The notes beneath the pieces are model-generated. The model saw only the letters and a list, made by a program, of their open reading frames with translations. It was not told where the DNA came from and did not search any database. This document shows, piece after piece, positions 11,007 to 19,391 of a DNA stretch of 64,000 nucleotides (positions are counted from its first letter, which is position 1; each line of letters starts with the position of its first letter). Where the stretch lies: positions 1,612,001 through 1,676,000 of the forward strand of contig NZ_VIGB01000003.1 of NCBI RefSeq assembly GCF_006636205.1, in the 5' to 3' direction. A program made the position numbers and the translations under genes. This DNA is from Kitasatospora acidiphila (GTDB lineage: Bacteria; Actinomycetota; Actinomycetes; Streptomycetales; Streptomycetaceae).

Positions 11007-11347
11007 CAGACCTCCTCGTGGTCCGCGGTGCCCGGTGCGGTGCGCCACCTGGTGTGGCGCAGCACGATCTGCTCCGGACAGACGGCGCTGAGGAACCGTC
11101 CCACGCAGATCGCCAGCCGGTCCTCGAGCAGCGCGTAGAGGATCCGGTTGGCGTCCCGCCGCTCCGTGACCAGCCCGGCCTCCTTGAGCACCTTGAGGTG
11201 CCTGGAGACGGAGGGCCCGCTGATGGTGAACCGGGCCGCGATCTGCCCGGCGGCCAACTCCCCGTCCCTGAGGTCCTCCAGGATCTGACGCCTGGTCGGG
11301 TCGGCGAGCGCGCGGAAGACGCTCGCCTCGTCGTCTGTCTGAGCCAT
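11006..11347 (-). CDS. ArsR-family transcriptional repressor
   Basis: 113 residues. The winged HTH reads VFRALADPTRRQILEDLRDG, then ARFTISGPSVSRHLKVLKEAGLV. The classical CxC metal site in the recognition helix is absent (SGPSVSRHL), so the signal may not be a metal at that position. It is first in a two-gene operon with the DUF2071 gene. The ATG has no obvious ribosome site and a TAAATA -10-like element lies about 12 nt upstream, so the mRNA may be leaderless. It is likely self-regulated through the dyad at 11355-11374. Confidence 0.92.
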   Translation of the reverse strand: MAQTDDEASVFRALADPTRRQILEDLRDGELAAGQIAARFTISGPSVSRHLKVLKEAGLVTERRDANRILYALLEDRLAICVGRFLSAVCPEQIVLRHTRWRTAPGTADHEEV

Positions 11348-11354
11348 GGTCAGT

Positions 11355-11381
11355 ATTTAGCCCGATAGCTAAATTGCTAAA
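11355..11381. promoter_or_regulatory. ArsR operator/promoter
   Basis: An AT-rich inverted repeat, ATTTAGC-CCGATA-GCTAAAT (11355-11374), is followed by a third GCTAAA half-site (11376-11381). It starts 8 nt before the arsR start and overlaps the presumed -10. It stands out sharply from the GC-rich surroundings, and the spacing fits an ArsR dimer site. Confidence 0.7.
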
Positions 11382-11448
11382 CATGCGGGCCGCGCCCGGG
11401 GCCGGATGACCGGTCCCGGGCGCGGGCGTGGGCGCGGCGGTGGCGACG

Positions 11449-11943
11449 TCAGGCGAGCGCCAGGCTGATCTGGTCGCCGAAGATCACCCAGTGCTGGCCG
11501 GGGTCGTTGATGTCGCACGGCTTCGAGGAGATGTTCGGGGTGTACCAGGTGTTGGCGAGGCAGTAGCCCGGGGCGTAGGTGAGCGAGATCTGCTCACCGT
11601 CGAAGGTCCAGTACTGGCCCGGATTGCTGGCGTTGCACGGCCGCGACGACACGTCGGGGCTGTCCCAGGTGTTGGTCAGGCAGTAGGCGCGGTCGTTGGT
11701 GAGGGAGATCTGGTCTCCTTCGAGGGTCCAGTGCTGGCCGGGGTCACCGGAGTTGCACGGCTTCGAGGAGACGTCCGGGGTCTTCCAGGTGTTGGCGAGA
11801 CAGTAGACGCCCGGGGTGCGCACGGTGCGCGGGGCGGCGTGCGTGGTGTGAGCGGCGGCGGCCCCGGCCGTGCCGGCCGGCAGGAAGGAGGCCGACAGCG
11901 CCAGCGTGGCGATGGCGAGCGTCTTGCGGAATGCGATGGCCAT
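11449..11943 (-). CDS. Secreted protein of three 40-residue QxW repeats (probable beta-trefoil lectin)
   Basis: 164 residues. A Sec signal peptide occupies about residues 1-28 (hydrophobic core AIATLALSASFLPAGTAGA). The mature protein is almost wholly three repeats with an exact period of 40: residues 46-85, 86-125 and 126-164. Each carries YCL-NTW, a second Cys in a PC motif, GQ(H/Y)W, then G(D/E)QISL. The Cys pair per repeat and QxW motif fit ricin-B-like beta-trefoil lectins, whose three lobes have about this length. Repeats are roughly two-thirds identical, more symmetrical than usual. No catalytic domain is attached. Start MAIAFRKTLA is chosen because it opens a proper signal peptide. 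Confidence 0.8.
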   Translation of the reverse strand: MAIAFRKTLAIATLALSASFLPAGTAGAAAAHTTHAAPRTVRTPGVYCLANTWKTPDVSSKPCNSGDPGQHWTLEGDQISLTNDRAYCLTNTWDSPDVSSRPCNASNPGQYWTFDGEQISLTYAPGYCLANTWYTPNISSKPCDINDPGQHWVIFGDQISLALA

Positions 11944-12268
11944 GAGGCGATTTCCGTTCTCGCAGCGGAAGTTGTGCAGTTCGAGCACGAGCGGGAGGCG
12001 TTCGCCCAGCTCGGGCCCGAAGGAATTTCGATTGCTAGCATCGTCCGTCAGCGAATTGGTGAAGCCCCGAATGGCGTACTTTCGCCCCTGCGAGTGAATG
12101 TGGGGCAGTCCGACGGCGCGTTCATCGATGTACGCGCCCTGGAGGCATGCGTGAGCTCAGTGCGGCGGAAGCGCCGCCGCCGTGCCGACGGCCGCCAGCA
12201 GTTCGAAGGGCAGCTCCCGATCGCCCTGGCTGGTAGCCGGCACGGCCGACAGGCCACCGGGGTGGCGG
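11944..12268. other. Intergenic region
   Basis: 325 nt between the QxW-repeat gene and the SRPBCC gene, both on the minus strand. It must hold the promoter of the secreted protein. A small GCGGCG-GAAG-CGCCGC hairpin near 12171 may end the SRPBCC transcript. Short open frames on both strands have no family features and no consistent codon bias. I see no gene. Confidence 0.5.
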
Positions 12269-12730
12269 TCACTCACGGTCGACGGGCGGGCCGACCGTGA
12301 GTGCCACGTCGGCGGCGTCGAGGATCTTGCCGAAGGTGTGGGCGATGACGGGCTTGGCGACCACCCGGGTGATGGCCGCACCGAAGGGGAGGCGGACCTG
12401 GAAGGTGGTCGTCCACGCGACTTCGGTGCCCCCGGCGACCTCGGTGAAGGTCATCCGGCCGAGCTCGTGCCGGGACGGCGGGAAGCTGCGCTCGACGGTG
12501 TAGTCGAAGTCGTACGGCGGGTGGTAGCTGGTGACCCGCTCACGGAACCAGCCGATCGCCCACGTGTGCAGCCGGATCGCGCCCACTCCGTACGGCGCAC
12601 CCGCGCCCGCTCGGGCCAGTCGGGCCCTGAGGATGAGCGGGGAGCGGGTGTAGTTCGTGGTCGCGGCGCACCAGTCGAACACCTCCGCGATCGGCGCTGC
12701 GATGACGCGTCGAACGGTCAAGGTCTCCAT
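12269..12730 (-). CDS. SRPBCC-family (START/Bet v1-like) protein
   Basis: 153 residues, starting METLTVRRVIAAPIAEVFDW, the standard first strand and helix of SRPBCC folds. The later blocks GTEVAWTTTFQVRLP and a long C-terminal helix ending near residue 150 complete a hydrophobic ligand pocket. Members bind or cyclise lipids, polyketides and other hydrophobic molecules; here no partner enzymes are adjacent. The start at 12730 is preferred because a 59-codon upstream extension is not protein-like. It is divergent from the mutasome genes. Confidence 0.85.
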   Translation of the reverse strand: METLTVRRVIAAPIAEVFDWCAATTNYTRSPLILRARLARAGAGAPYGVGAIRLHTWAIGWFRERVTSYHPPYDFDYTVERSFPPSRHELGRMTFTEVAGGTEVAWTTTFQVRLPFGAAITRVVAKPVIAHTFGKILDAADVALTVGPPVDRE

Positions 12731-12929
12731 CGTCGTCTCCCTCGTCCTGGCCGGTAGCGGTGCGGCCCGACGACCGCACCCGACAGGTGGACAGGACACC
12801 GCCCGCGAATGTGACACCGCCGCGGGGGTGCTGTGGGTCACTTCGCGGGCATCCGGGCAGGGGCCGTAGCCGTTACTAGGTGTAGTCAAACAAACTCGCT
12901 CTTCCATTCGATTCTGACTGGCTTTTGAA

Positions 12930-12943
12930 CGAACGGATGTTCG
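12930..12943. promoter_or_regulatory. LexA SOS box of the mutasome operon
   Basis: CGAACGGATGTTCG is a perfect dyad matching the actinobacterial LexA consensus (CGAAC-N4-GTTCG). It ends 11 nt before the GTG start of imuA' and overlaps the likely -10 element GATACT (12943-12948). LexA bound here would block the promoter until DNA damage, as known for mycobacterial imuA'/imuB. Confidence 0.9.
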
Positions 12944-12954
12944 ATACTGACTCT

Positions 12955-13776
12955 GTGGCTACCCCTGTCCTGCTCCCCCAGGCGACGCCGGCGCCGTCCG
13001 AGGACGGTCCGGTGCCGGTTCCGGCTGCGCTGGCGCGGCTGCTGCCCGGGCGGGGACTGCGGCGCGGGGCGGCGGTTTCGGTGGCGGATGACGCGGGGCT
13101 GCTGCTCGCGCTGGCCTCGGGCGGTGCGGGCGATGCGGGCGGGGCCGATGCGTGGTGCGCCTCGGTCGGACTGCCCGAGCTGGGGCTGCTGGCCGCCACC
13201 GGGTACGGGATCGACCCCGGGCGGCTGCTGCTGGTCGACGAGCCGGGACGGCAGTGGCCCGAGGTGGTGGCGGCGCTGGCCGGCGCGGTGGAGGTGCTGC
13301 TGCTTCGGCCGAGTACCGGGGCGGTGCCGCCGCAGCTGGCCGCCCGGCTCGGCGCGGTGCTGCGGCGCAGCGGCTGCGTGCTGCTGGTGGCCGGTCCGTG
13401 GCCCGGTGCGGAGCTGCGGCTCAGCGTGCGGGCCAGCCGGTGGTTCGGGCTGGGCTCGGGGCACGGGCTGCTGTCGGGGCGGCAGGCGCAGGTGCTCGTC
13501 GAGGGTCGCGGGGCGGCGGCACGCGGGCGGTCGGGGTGGGCGTGGCTGCCGGACGAGCACGGGGTGGTCCGGGGGCTGACCGAGGCCGAGCAGGCCGAGG
13601 TGGACTCCCGCATGGACACCCGAGTGGGCTCTCATGTGGGCGCGGGCTCGGGTCTGGGCACCCGGGTGGAGCAGGCACGGGGCGGCGCACTCGCGCCCGC
13701 CGCCGTCGGGGTGGGGTTCGGCGAGCGAGGGCTGCCGGGCGACGCGGTGGGGCGGGGGCGGCTGACGGCGGTGTGA
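12955..13776 (+). CDS. imuA': ImuA'-like mutasome accessory protein
   Basis: 273 residues of a RecA/SulA-like protein without a complete ATP site. The core holds AALARLLPGRGLRRGAAVSV, LLALASGGAGDAGGADAWCA and a beta-strand/helix pattern to about residue 190, then a Gly-rich tail. The family is defined by its place before imuB and dnaE2. In mycobacteria ImuA' is needed for ImuB/DnaE2 damage-induced mutagenesis. The GTG at 12955 is chosen since the ATG at 12937 and a TTG at 12925 lie inside the SOS box; the mRNA may be nearly leaderless. Only one base separates it from imuB. Confidence 0.82.
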   Translation: MATPVLLPQATPAPSEDGPVPVPAALARLLPGRGLRRGAAVSVADDAGLLLALASGGAGDAGGADAWCASVGLPELGLLAATGYGIDPGRLLLVDEPGRQWPEVVAALAGAVEVLLLRPSTGAVPPQLAARLGAVLRRSGCVLLVAGPWPGAELRLSVRASRWFGLGSGHGLLSGRQAQVLVEGRGAAARGRSGWAWLPDEHGVVRGLTEAEQAEVDSRMDTRVGSHVGAGSGLGTRVEQARGGALAPAAVGVGFGERGLPGDAVGRGRLTAV

Positions 13777-13777
13777 G

Positions 13778-15643
13778 ATGGCTGCGGTCGAGGAACGCGC
13801 GGGCTGCGACCCATTCGGTGCGGGCGGCGACCCACTCGGTGGTGAGGCGACGGCCGGCGAGGGCGTTGGCGGTGCAGGCGGCGCAACGGGCGCGAGCGGC
13901 AAGGGCTCAGGCGGTGGCAAGGGCTCAGGCGGTGACAAGGGTGCGGCCGCGGCGCGGGTGCTGGCGGTCTGGTACCCGGACTGGCCGATCATCGCCACCG
14001 GCGGACTGGCCGGCCCGGACGCGCTGGTCGCGGTGGTCGAGGACGGCCGGGTGCTGGCCTGTTCGGATGCGGCGCGGCGGGCCGGGGTGCGGCGCGGGCA
14101 GCGGCTTCGGCTGGCCCACCGGCTCTGCCCGGAGCTGCGGTTGCGCGAGCGGGATCCGGAGGCCGAGACCCGGCGGTTCGAATCCGTGGTGGCTGTGCTC
14201 ACCGAGTTCACCCCGCGAGTGGAGGTGCTGCGGCCCGGCCTCTGCGTGCTGCCGGTGAAGGGGCCGGCCCGCTACTTCGGCGGGGAACGGGCGCTGGTCG
14301 GCTCGGTGCGCCGGGCGCTGGCCGAGTTGGCCGCCGAGCGGCGGACCCGGGACGAGGCGGACCGCGAAACCGACTGGGGCGGCCCACTGACGGAGCCCCG
14401 GGAGGAGCCCATCATGCTGCCGCCCGGCCCCCGGGTCGGGGTCGCAGACGGCGCCGCCAACCTGCCGACGGAGCAAGCCGAGCCCCCGGCGCGGCCCATC
14501 ATGCTGCCGCCCGGCCCCCGGGTCGGGGTCGCCGACGGCGTCTTCGCGGGCGTGCTGGCCGCGCGGTCCGGGGTGCTGGTGCCGGCCGGGCGGACGGCCG
14601 AGTTCCTGGCCCCGTACCCGGTCGGCGCGTTGGAGGACCCGGCGCTGGCGGAGCTGCTGGTCCGGCTCGGCCTGCCCACCCTGGGCGACTTCGCCCGGCT
14701 GCCCGCCGGGACGGTGGCCGACCGGTTCGGCCCGGCCGGGCGGTTGGCGCACCGGCTGGCCCGCGGCCTGGAGGCCCGCCCACCGGCTGCGCCGGGGGCC
14801 GGGGTCGAGCTGGCCGTGGAGCACCGCTTCGACCCGCCCGAGCTGCTGGCCGAGCCGCTGGTCTTCGTCGGCCGCACCCTCGCCGAGCAGTTGCACAGCG
14901 GGCTCGCGGGGGCCGGGCTGGCCTGTCGGCGGGTCTCGGTCGAAGTGTCGTGCGCGGACGGCAGCTCGGCCGCCCGGCTCTGGCAGCACGAGGGCCGGCT
15001 CTCCGCGCCGGCACTGGCCGAGCGGGTGCGCTGGCAGTTGCAGGCCTGGCAGGGCTCGGGGTTCTTCGCGCCGACGGCCGGGGGCTTCACCGCGCTGCGG
15101 CTGGTCCCGGACGAGCTGGTGCCCGACCACGGCAGGCAGCTCGCGCTCTGGGGTCAGACCGTGGTGGCCGACCGGGTGGAGCGGGCCGCCGCCCGGGTGC
15201 AGGCGCTGCTGGGTTACGGCGGGCTGAGCCGGGTCGAGCGGATCGGCGGGCGCGGCCCGGGCGAGGTGCTGGTGCGGGTGCCCTGGGGGGAGCATCCGGA
15301 GCCGGCCGCCGATCGGGACGCGCCCTGGCCCGGACGGCTGGGGCACCCCGCGCCCGGGGTGGTCTGGCCGGTGCCTGTGCCGGTGGCCGTGTTGGACGCC
15401 ACCGGGCAGCCGGTCGGGGTGAGCGGCCGGGCGGAGGTGTCGGCGCCGCCCGCCGGGCTGCTGCTGGACGGCCGGCTGCTGGCGGTCACCGGCTGGGCCG
15501 GTCCGTGGCCCGCGGTCGAGCAGTGGTGGGATCCGGAGCTGTCCCGGCGGCGGGCCAGGTTCCAGGTCACCTTGGCGGACGGCCGGGCGCTGCTGCTCGT
15601 GGTGGCGGGCGGCGGCTGGGCAGTGGAGGGCACTTATACGTAA
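13778..15643 (+). CDS. imuB: ImuB, inactive Y-family polymerase of the SOS mutasome
   Basis: 621 residues. After a 55-residue Gly-rich leader (GSGGGKGSGGDKG) the Y-family fold begins at RVLAVWYPDWPI. The catalytic Asp-containing palm motif of true Y polymerases is replaced, as expected for ImuB, which is a scaffold joining DnaE2 to the beta clamp. The helix-hairpin-helix thumb region (LPTLGDFARLPAGTVADRFG) and little finger domain follow. Residues about 211-254 carry the block IMLPPGPRVGVADG twice, 29 residues apart. That is an in-frame duplication not expected in the family. It is translated one base after imuA' and lies upstream of dnaE2. Confidence 0.9.
   Translation: MAAVEERAGCDPFGAGGDPLGGEATAGEGVGGAGGATGASGKGSGGGKGSGGDKGAAAARVLAVWYPDWPIIATGGLAGPDALVAVVEDGRVLACSDAARRAGVRRGQRLRLAHRLCPELRLRERDPEAETRRFESVVAVLTEFTPRVEVLRPGLCVLPVKGPARYFGGERALVGSVRRALAELAAERRTRDEADRETDWGGPLTEPREEPIMLPPGPRVGVADGAANLPTEQAEPPARPIMLPPGPRVGVADGVFAGVLAARSGVLVPAGRTAEFLAPYPVGALEDPALAELLVRLGLPTLGDFARLPAGTVADRFGPAGRLAHRLARGLEARPPAAPGAGVELAVEHRFDPPELLAEPLVFVGRTLAEQLHSGLAGAGLACRRVSVEVSCADGSSAARLWQHEGRLSAPALAERVRWQLQAWQGSGFFAPTAGGFTALRLVPDELVPDHGRQLALWGQTVVADRVERAAARVQALLGYGGLSRVERIGGRGPGEVLVRVPWGEHPEPAADRDAPWPGRLGHPAPGVVWPVPVPVAVLDATGQPVGVSGRAEVSAPPAGLLLDGRLLAVTGWAGPWPAVEQWWDPELSRRRARFQVTLADGRALLLVVAGGGWAVEGTYT
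14408..14540 (+). repeat. In-frame direct repeat inside imuB
   Basis: Two nearly identical blocks of about 46 bp, beginning CCCATCATGCTGCCGCCC, start at 14408 and 14495. They are offset by 87 nt (29 codons), so the frame is kept. They lie in the stretch between the palm and thumb segments of ImuB. Confidence 0.8.
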
Positions 15644-15740
15644 CCACTTGTCCGTAAGCATTCATACATAAGCAGCGTGGAGAGCATCTGATGGGATTCG
15701 ACAGTCAACACCGCCTCCCTGGAGCGAGTTGCGGCGCCGG

Positions 15741-18700
15741 ATGACCACCGCCGAACCCACGGCCCTCCCCGCCCCGAACCCACGGCCCTCCCCGCCCCCG
15801 TACCGGTGGAAGCCCCGCCCGCGCCGCCCGCCGGCCTGCCCTGGGCCGAGCTGCATGTGCACTCGGCCTTCAGCTTCCTGGACGGCGCCAGCGAGCCGGA
15901 GGACCTGGTCACCGAGGCACTCAGGCTGGGCGTGGAGACCCTGGCGGTGACCGACCACGACGGCCTGTACGGTGCGGTCCGGCTCGGCCTGGCCGCCAAG
16001 GGGACGGGCCTGCGCACCGTCTTCGGCGCCGAGTTGAACCTGCGCGACAGCCACGGCAGCGGCCTGCCCGACGAGCACCTGCTGGTCCTGGCCCGCTCCC
16101 CCGAAGGCTACCGCCGGCTCTCCGCCGTCATTGCCGCCGCCCAACTGGCCGGCGGGCACAAGGGGCGCCCGGACTACTCCTTCGCCGAGCTGGCCGAGGC
16201 GCACGGCGGCGAGTGGGCGGTGCTGACCGGCTGCCGCAGCGGCCGGGTGCAGCGGGCCCTGGCCGAGCGCGGCCCCAATGCGGCGGAACGCGAACTCCGG
16301 TCACTGGCCGAGGCGTTCGGCCCGGAGAACGTCTTCGTCGAGCTGATCGACCACCGGCTGCCGGGCGACGATCCGCGCAATGACGCGCTGGCCCGGCTGG
16401 CGGACCGGATGGGGCTGGCCGTGGTGGCCTCTAACAACGTGCACCACGCGAGTCCGGCCGAGGGGCGGCTGGCCCAGGGGCTGGCCGCGCTGCGGGCCCG
16501 CCGGACCGTGCGGGAGGCGGCCGGCTGGACCAGGGCGGCGGGCACCGCGCATCTGCGGTCGGCGGCCGAGATGGAGCGCCGGCTGGCCAGGTTCCCGGGC
16601 GTGCGGCAGGCCACGGCGGAGCTGGGCCGTGCCTGCGCCTTCGAATTCACCGCGCTGGCCCCGCAGTTGCCCGGGTTCCCGGTGCCGCCCGGCGAGAGCG
16701 AGTTCAGCCATCTGCGCGAGTTGACGCTGCGCGGCGCCGAGCGGCGGTTCGGCCCGAGGAGCGACCCGGACAACGCCGACGCCCACGCCCAGGTGGCCAA
16801 GGAGCTTGCCGTGATCGGGGAGTTGGAGCTGGCCGGCTACTTCCTGATCGTGCACGACATCGTGGAGTTCTGCAGGGCCGAGGACATCTGGTGCCAGGGG
16901 CGCGGCTCGGCCGCCAACTCGGCGGTCTGCTACGCGCTGGGCATCACCGCGGTGGATCCGATCCATTACGGGCTGCTGTTCGAGCGCTTCCTCAGCATGG
17001 AGCGGGACGGGCCGCCCGACATCGACCTGGACATCGAGCACCGGCGCCGCGAGGAGGTGATCCAGTACGTCTACCAGCGCTACGGACGGGAGCACGCCGC
17101 CCAGGTGGCCAATGTGATCACCTACCGCCCCGCCTCGCGCTGCGGGACGCCGCCCGGGTGCTCGGCTACCCGATGGACCAGGTGAACGCCTTCTCCCGAC
17201 AGGTGGACTTCTACTCCGCGCCGCGCGAGGACGCCGTGATCCCGGCCGACGTGCTCGATCTGGGCCACCAACTGCATGGGCTGCCACGGCACTTGGGAAT
17301 CCACTCGGGCGGCATGGTGCTGACCCGGGAGCCGATCGGGCGGATCTGCCCGACCGAGTGGGCTCGGATGCCGGGCCGCTCGGTGCTGCAGTGGGACAAG
17401 GAGTCCACGGCCGGGGCCGGGCTGATCAAGATCGACCTGCTGGGCCTGGGCATGCTCTCCGCGCTCCACGACACCTGCGATCTGGTCGCCCGGCACCAGG
17501 GCGAGCACTGGGACTTGGCGAGCATCCCGCCGGACGACGGGGACGTCTACGAGATGCTCTGCCGGGCCGACACCGTCGGGGTCTTCCAGGTGGAGTCGCG
17601 GGCCCAGATGTCCACCCTGCCCCGGCTCAAGCCGCGCGGGTTCTACGACCTGGTGGTGGAGGTCGCGCTGATCCGTCCGGGCCCGATCCAGGGCGGCTCG
17701 GTGCACCCCTATCTGCGGCGCCGGGCCGGCCAGGAGCGCGCCGACTGCCCGCACCCGCTGATGAAGCGCGCCCTGGACAAGACCCTCGGGGTGCCGCTGT
17801 TCCAGGAGCAGATGATGCAACTGGCCATCGACTGCGCGGGGTTCAGCGGCGCCGAGGCGGACCGGCTGCGCCAGGCGATGGGCGCCAAGCGCTCCCACCA
17901 GCGGGTGGCCGAGCTGCGGCAGCGGCTGCTGGACGGCATGGCCGAGCGGGGCATCCCGCAGCAGGTGGCCGAGGACGTCTTCACCAAGATCGAGGCGTTC
18001 TCCAACTACGGTTTCCCGGAGAGCCATTCGATCAGCTTCGCCTATCTGGTGTATGCCAGCGCCTGGTTGAAGTACCACTACCCCGCGGCCTTCACCTGCG
18101 CGCTGCTGGCCAACCAGCCGATGGGCTTCTACTCCCCACTGAGCCTGATCTCCGACGCCCGTCGGCACGGTGTGAAGGTGCACCCGGTGGACGTCAACGC
18201 CAGTGCGGCGGGGCCGACTCTGGAGGGGCCGCGGGACGCACCGGCGATCCGGCTGGGGCTGGCCACGGTGCGCGGGCTCGGCGAGGAGCAGGCCGCGGCG
18301 GTGGCGGCGGGCCGGCCCTACCGGGATCTGGCGGACTTCGCGCAGCGGACCAGGCTGCCGGTGGCGGTGCTGGAGGCGCTGGCCACCGCCGGGGCGTTCC
18401 GCTGCTTCGGCCTGACGCGGCGTCAGGCGCTGTGGGCGGCGGGCGCGGTGGCGGTCAGCGGCGAGGCCGATCCGCTGCCCGGCACCGCCCCGGGGGCCGA
18501 GGCGCCGCAACTGCCGCCGATGACACCGGTGGAGGAGACCATCGCCGATCTGTGGGCGACCGGCGCCTCGGCCGACGGGCATCCGGTGGAGCATGTCCGC
18601 CCCGCGCTGCGGCACATCGGCGCCGTGCCCGCCGGAGAGCTGGCCGGCCTGGCGCACGGCTGCGAGATCATCGTGGGCGGCCTGGTCACGCACCGCCAAC

Positions 18701-18912
18701 GGCCGCCCACGGCAGGCGGGGTGCTCTTCCTCAGTCTGGAGGACGAGACCGGCCTGATCAACGTGGTCTGCAACCGCCCGGTCTGGGAGGCCCATCGCCG
18801 CACCGCCCTGGACCGGGCCGGCCTGCTGATCCACGGCCGGTTGGAGCGCAACCACGGTGCGATCAACGTGGTCGCCACCCGGATCTCCGCGCTGCGGGTG
18901 GCGGTGCCCTGA
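15741..18912 (+). pseudogene. dnaE2: dnaE2, error-prone DNA polymerase III alpha, frame-disrupted
   Basis: Two open segments together give a full DnaE2. Part one (GTG at 15806 to about 17130) has the PHP domain ([14 protein letters not shown]) and the catalytic Asp motif [14 protein letters not shown]. Part two (about 17128 to 18912) begins [20 protein letters not shown] and runs through the finger, HhH and OB domains. The junction needs one base more in the C-run at 17128-17131; without it the protein ends 18 residues later (17185). In addition, the natural start ATG at 15741 is thrown out of frame by a 23-bp duplication (15753-15798). As written no intact polymerase is made. Either real decay or sequence error is possible. 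Confidence 0.88.
15753..15798 (+). repeat. 23-bp tandem duplication in the dnaE2 leader codons
   Basis: Two perfect adjacent copies (15753-15775 and 15776-15798) of a unit starting GAACCCACGGCC. With one copy removed, the ATG at 15741 reads [20 protein letters not shown] and enters the dnaE2 frame exactly. With two copies the frame shifts by 23 nt (not a multiple of 3). Confidence 0.92.
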
Positions 18913-18935
18913 CCGGTGTTGCGCACCGGCCGGGG

Positions 18936-19352
18936 TCACGCGCTGCGAAGCAGCAGTGCGGAGAGCGGCACGAAGCCGCCGGGGCCGCCGGTTGCCGGGT
19001 CCTCGCCACTGGTGCGGCGGATCAGGTTGACGGCGATCCGCTGGGCCCGCTCCTTGGCGCGCTCGGCGACCGGGCCCTGGTGGCGGCCGTCCACGGTGGC
19101 GGACCAGAGCTGCACCCAGCGGCCGTAGTGCTCGGCGGTCAGCGGCAGGGTGGCGTGCGGGGCGAACAGGTTGCCGCGGTACTCACCGGTGCGCAGCAGC
19201 GAGCTCGCCCAGAAGTCGGTGATGCGCGGGAGGTGGGCCTCCAGGTCCATGCCGCCGAAATGCCGGCCGATCAGCGGGTCGGCGAAGGCGGCCGTGTAGA
19301 ACCGGTGCAGCAACAGCTCAAGGTCGCCCCGGGTGGCGATGTCGGTCTGCAT
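18936..19352 (-). CDS. Group III truncated hemoglobin
   Basis: 138 residues. The motif LLHRFYTAAFADPLIGRHFG, followed by LPRITDFWASSLLRTGEYRGN and the proximal-side HATLPLTAEHYGRW, is typical of group III (trHbP) globins. Members are cytosolic haem proteins linked to oxygen/NO chemistry. The ATG at 19352 follows a GAGGAG site; an in-frame ATG six codons upstream is possible. The end of a TnpB element lies only about 45 nt upstream, so the original promoter has probably been displaced. Convergent with dnaE2, 23 nt from its stop. Confidence 0.88.
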   Translation of the reverse strand: MQTDIATRGDLELLLHRFYTAAFADPLIGRHFGGMDLEAHLPRITDFWASSLLRTGEYRGNLFAPHATLPLTAEHYGRWVQLWSATVDGRHQGPVAERAKERAQRIAVNLIRRTSGEDPATGGPGGFVPLSALLLRSA

Positions 19353-19391
19353 GCGGATCTCCTCTCCCACCTCTCGAGGGCCTCCACCGTA

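Noticed and set aside
10996..11384. Extension of the DUF2071 protein to 11384
   Set aside because: It is the out-of-frame reading of arsR; the ATG at 11006 has a good ribosome site and one-base overlap with the arsR stop.
15806..18939. Very long minus-strand open frames opposite dnaE2, sbcC and the cvn genes
   Set aside because: They mirror the GC-rich codon pattern of the real genes, have Gly/Arg/Ala/Pro-rich noise composition and no family motifs.
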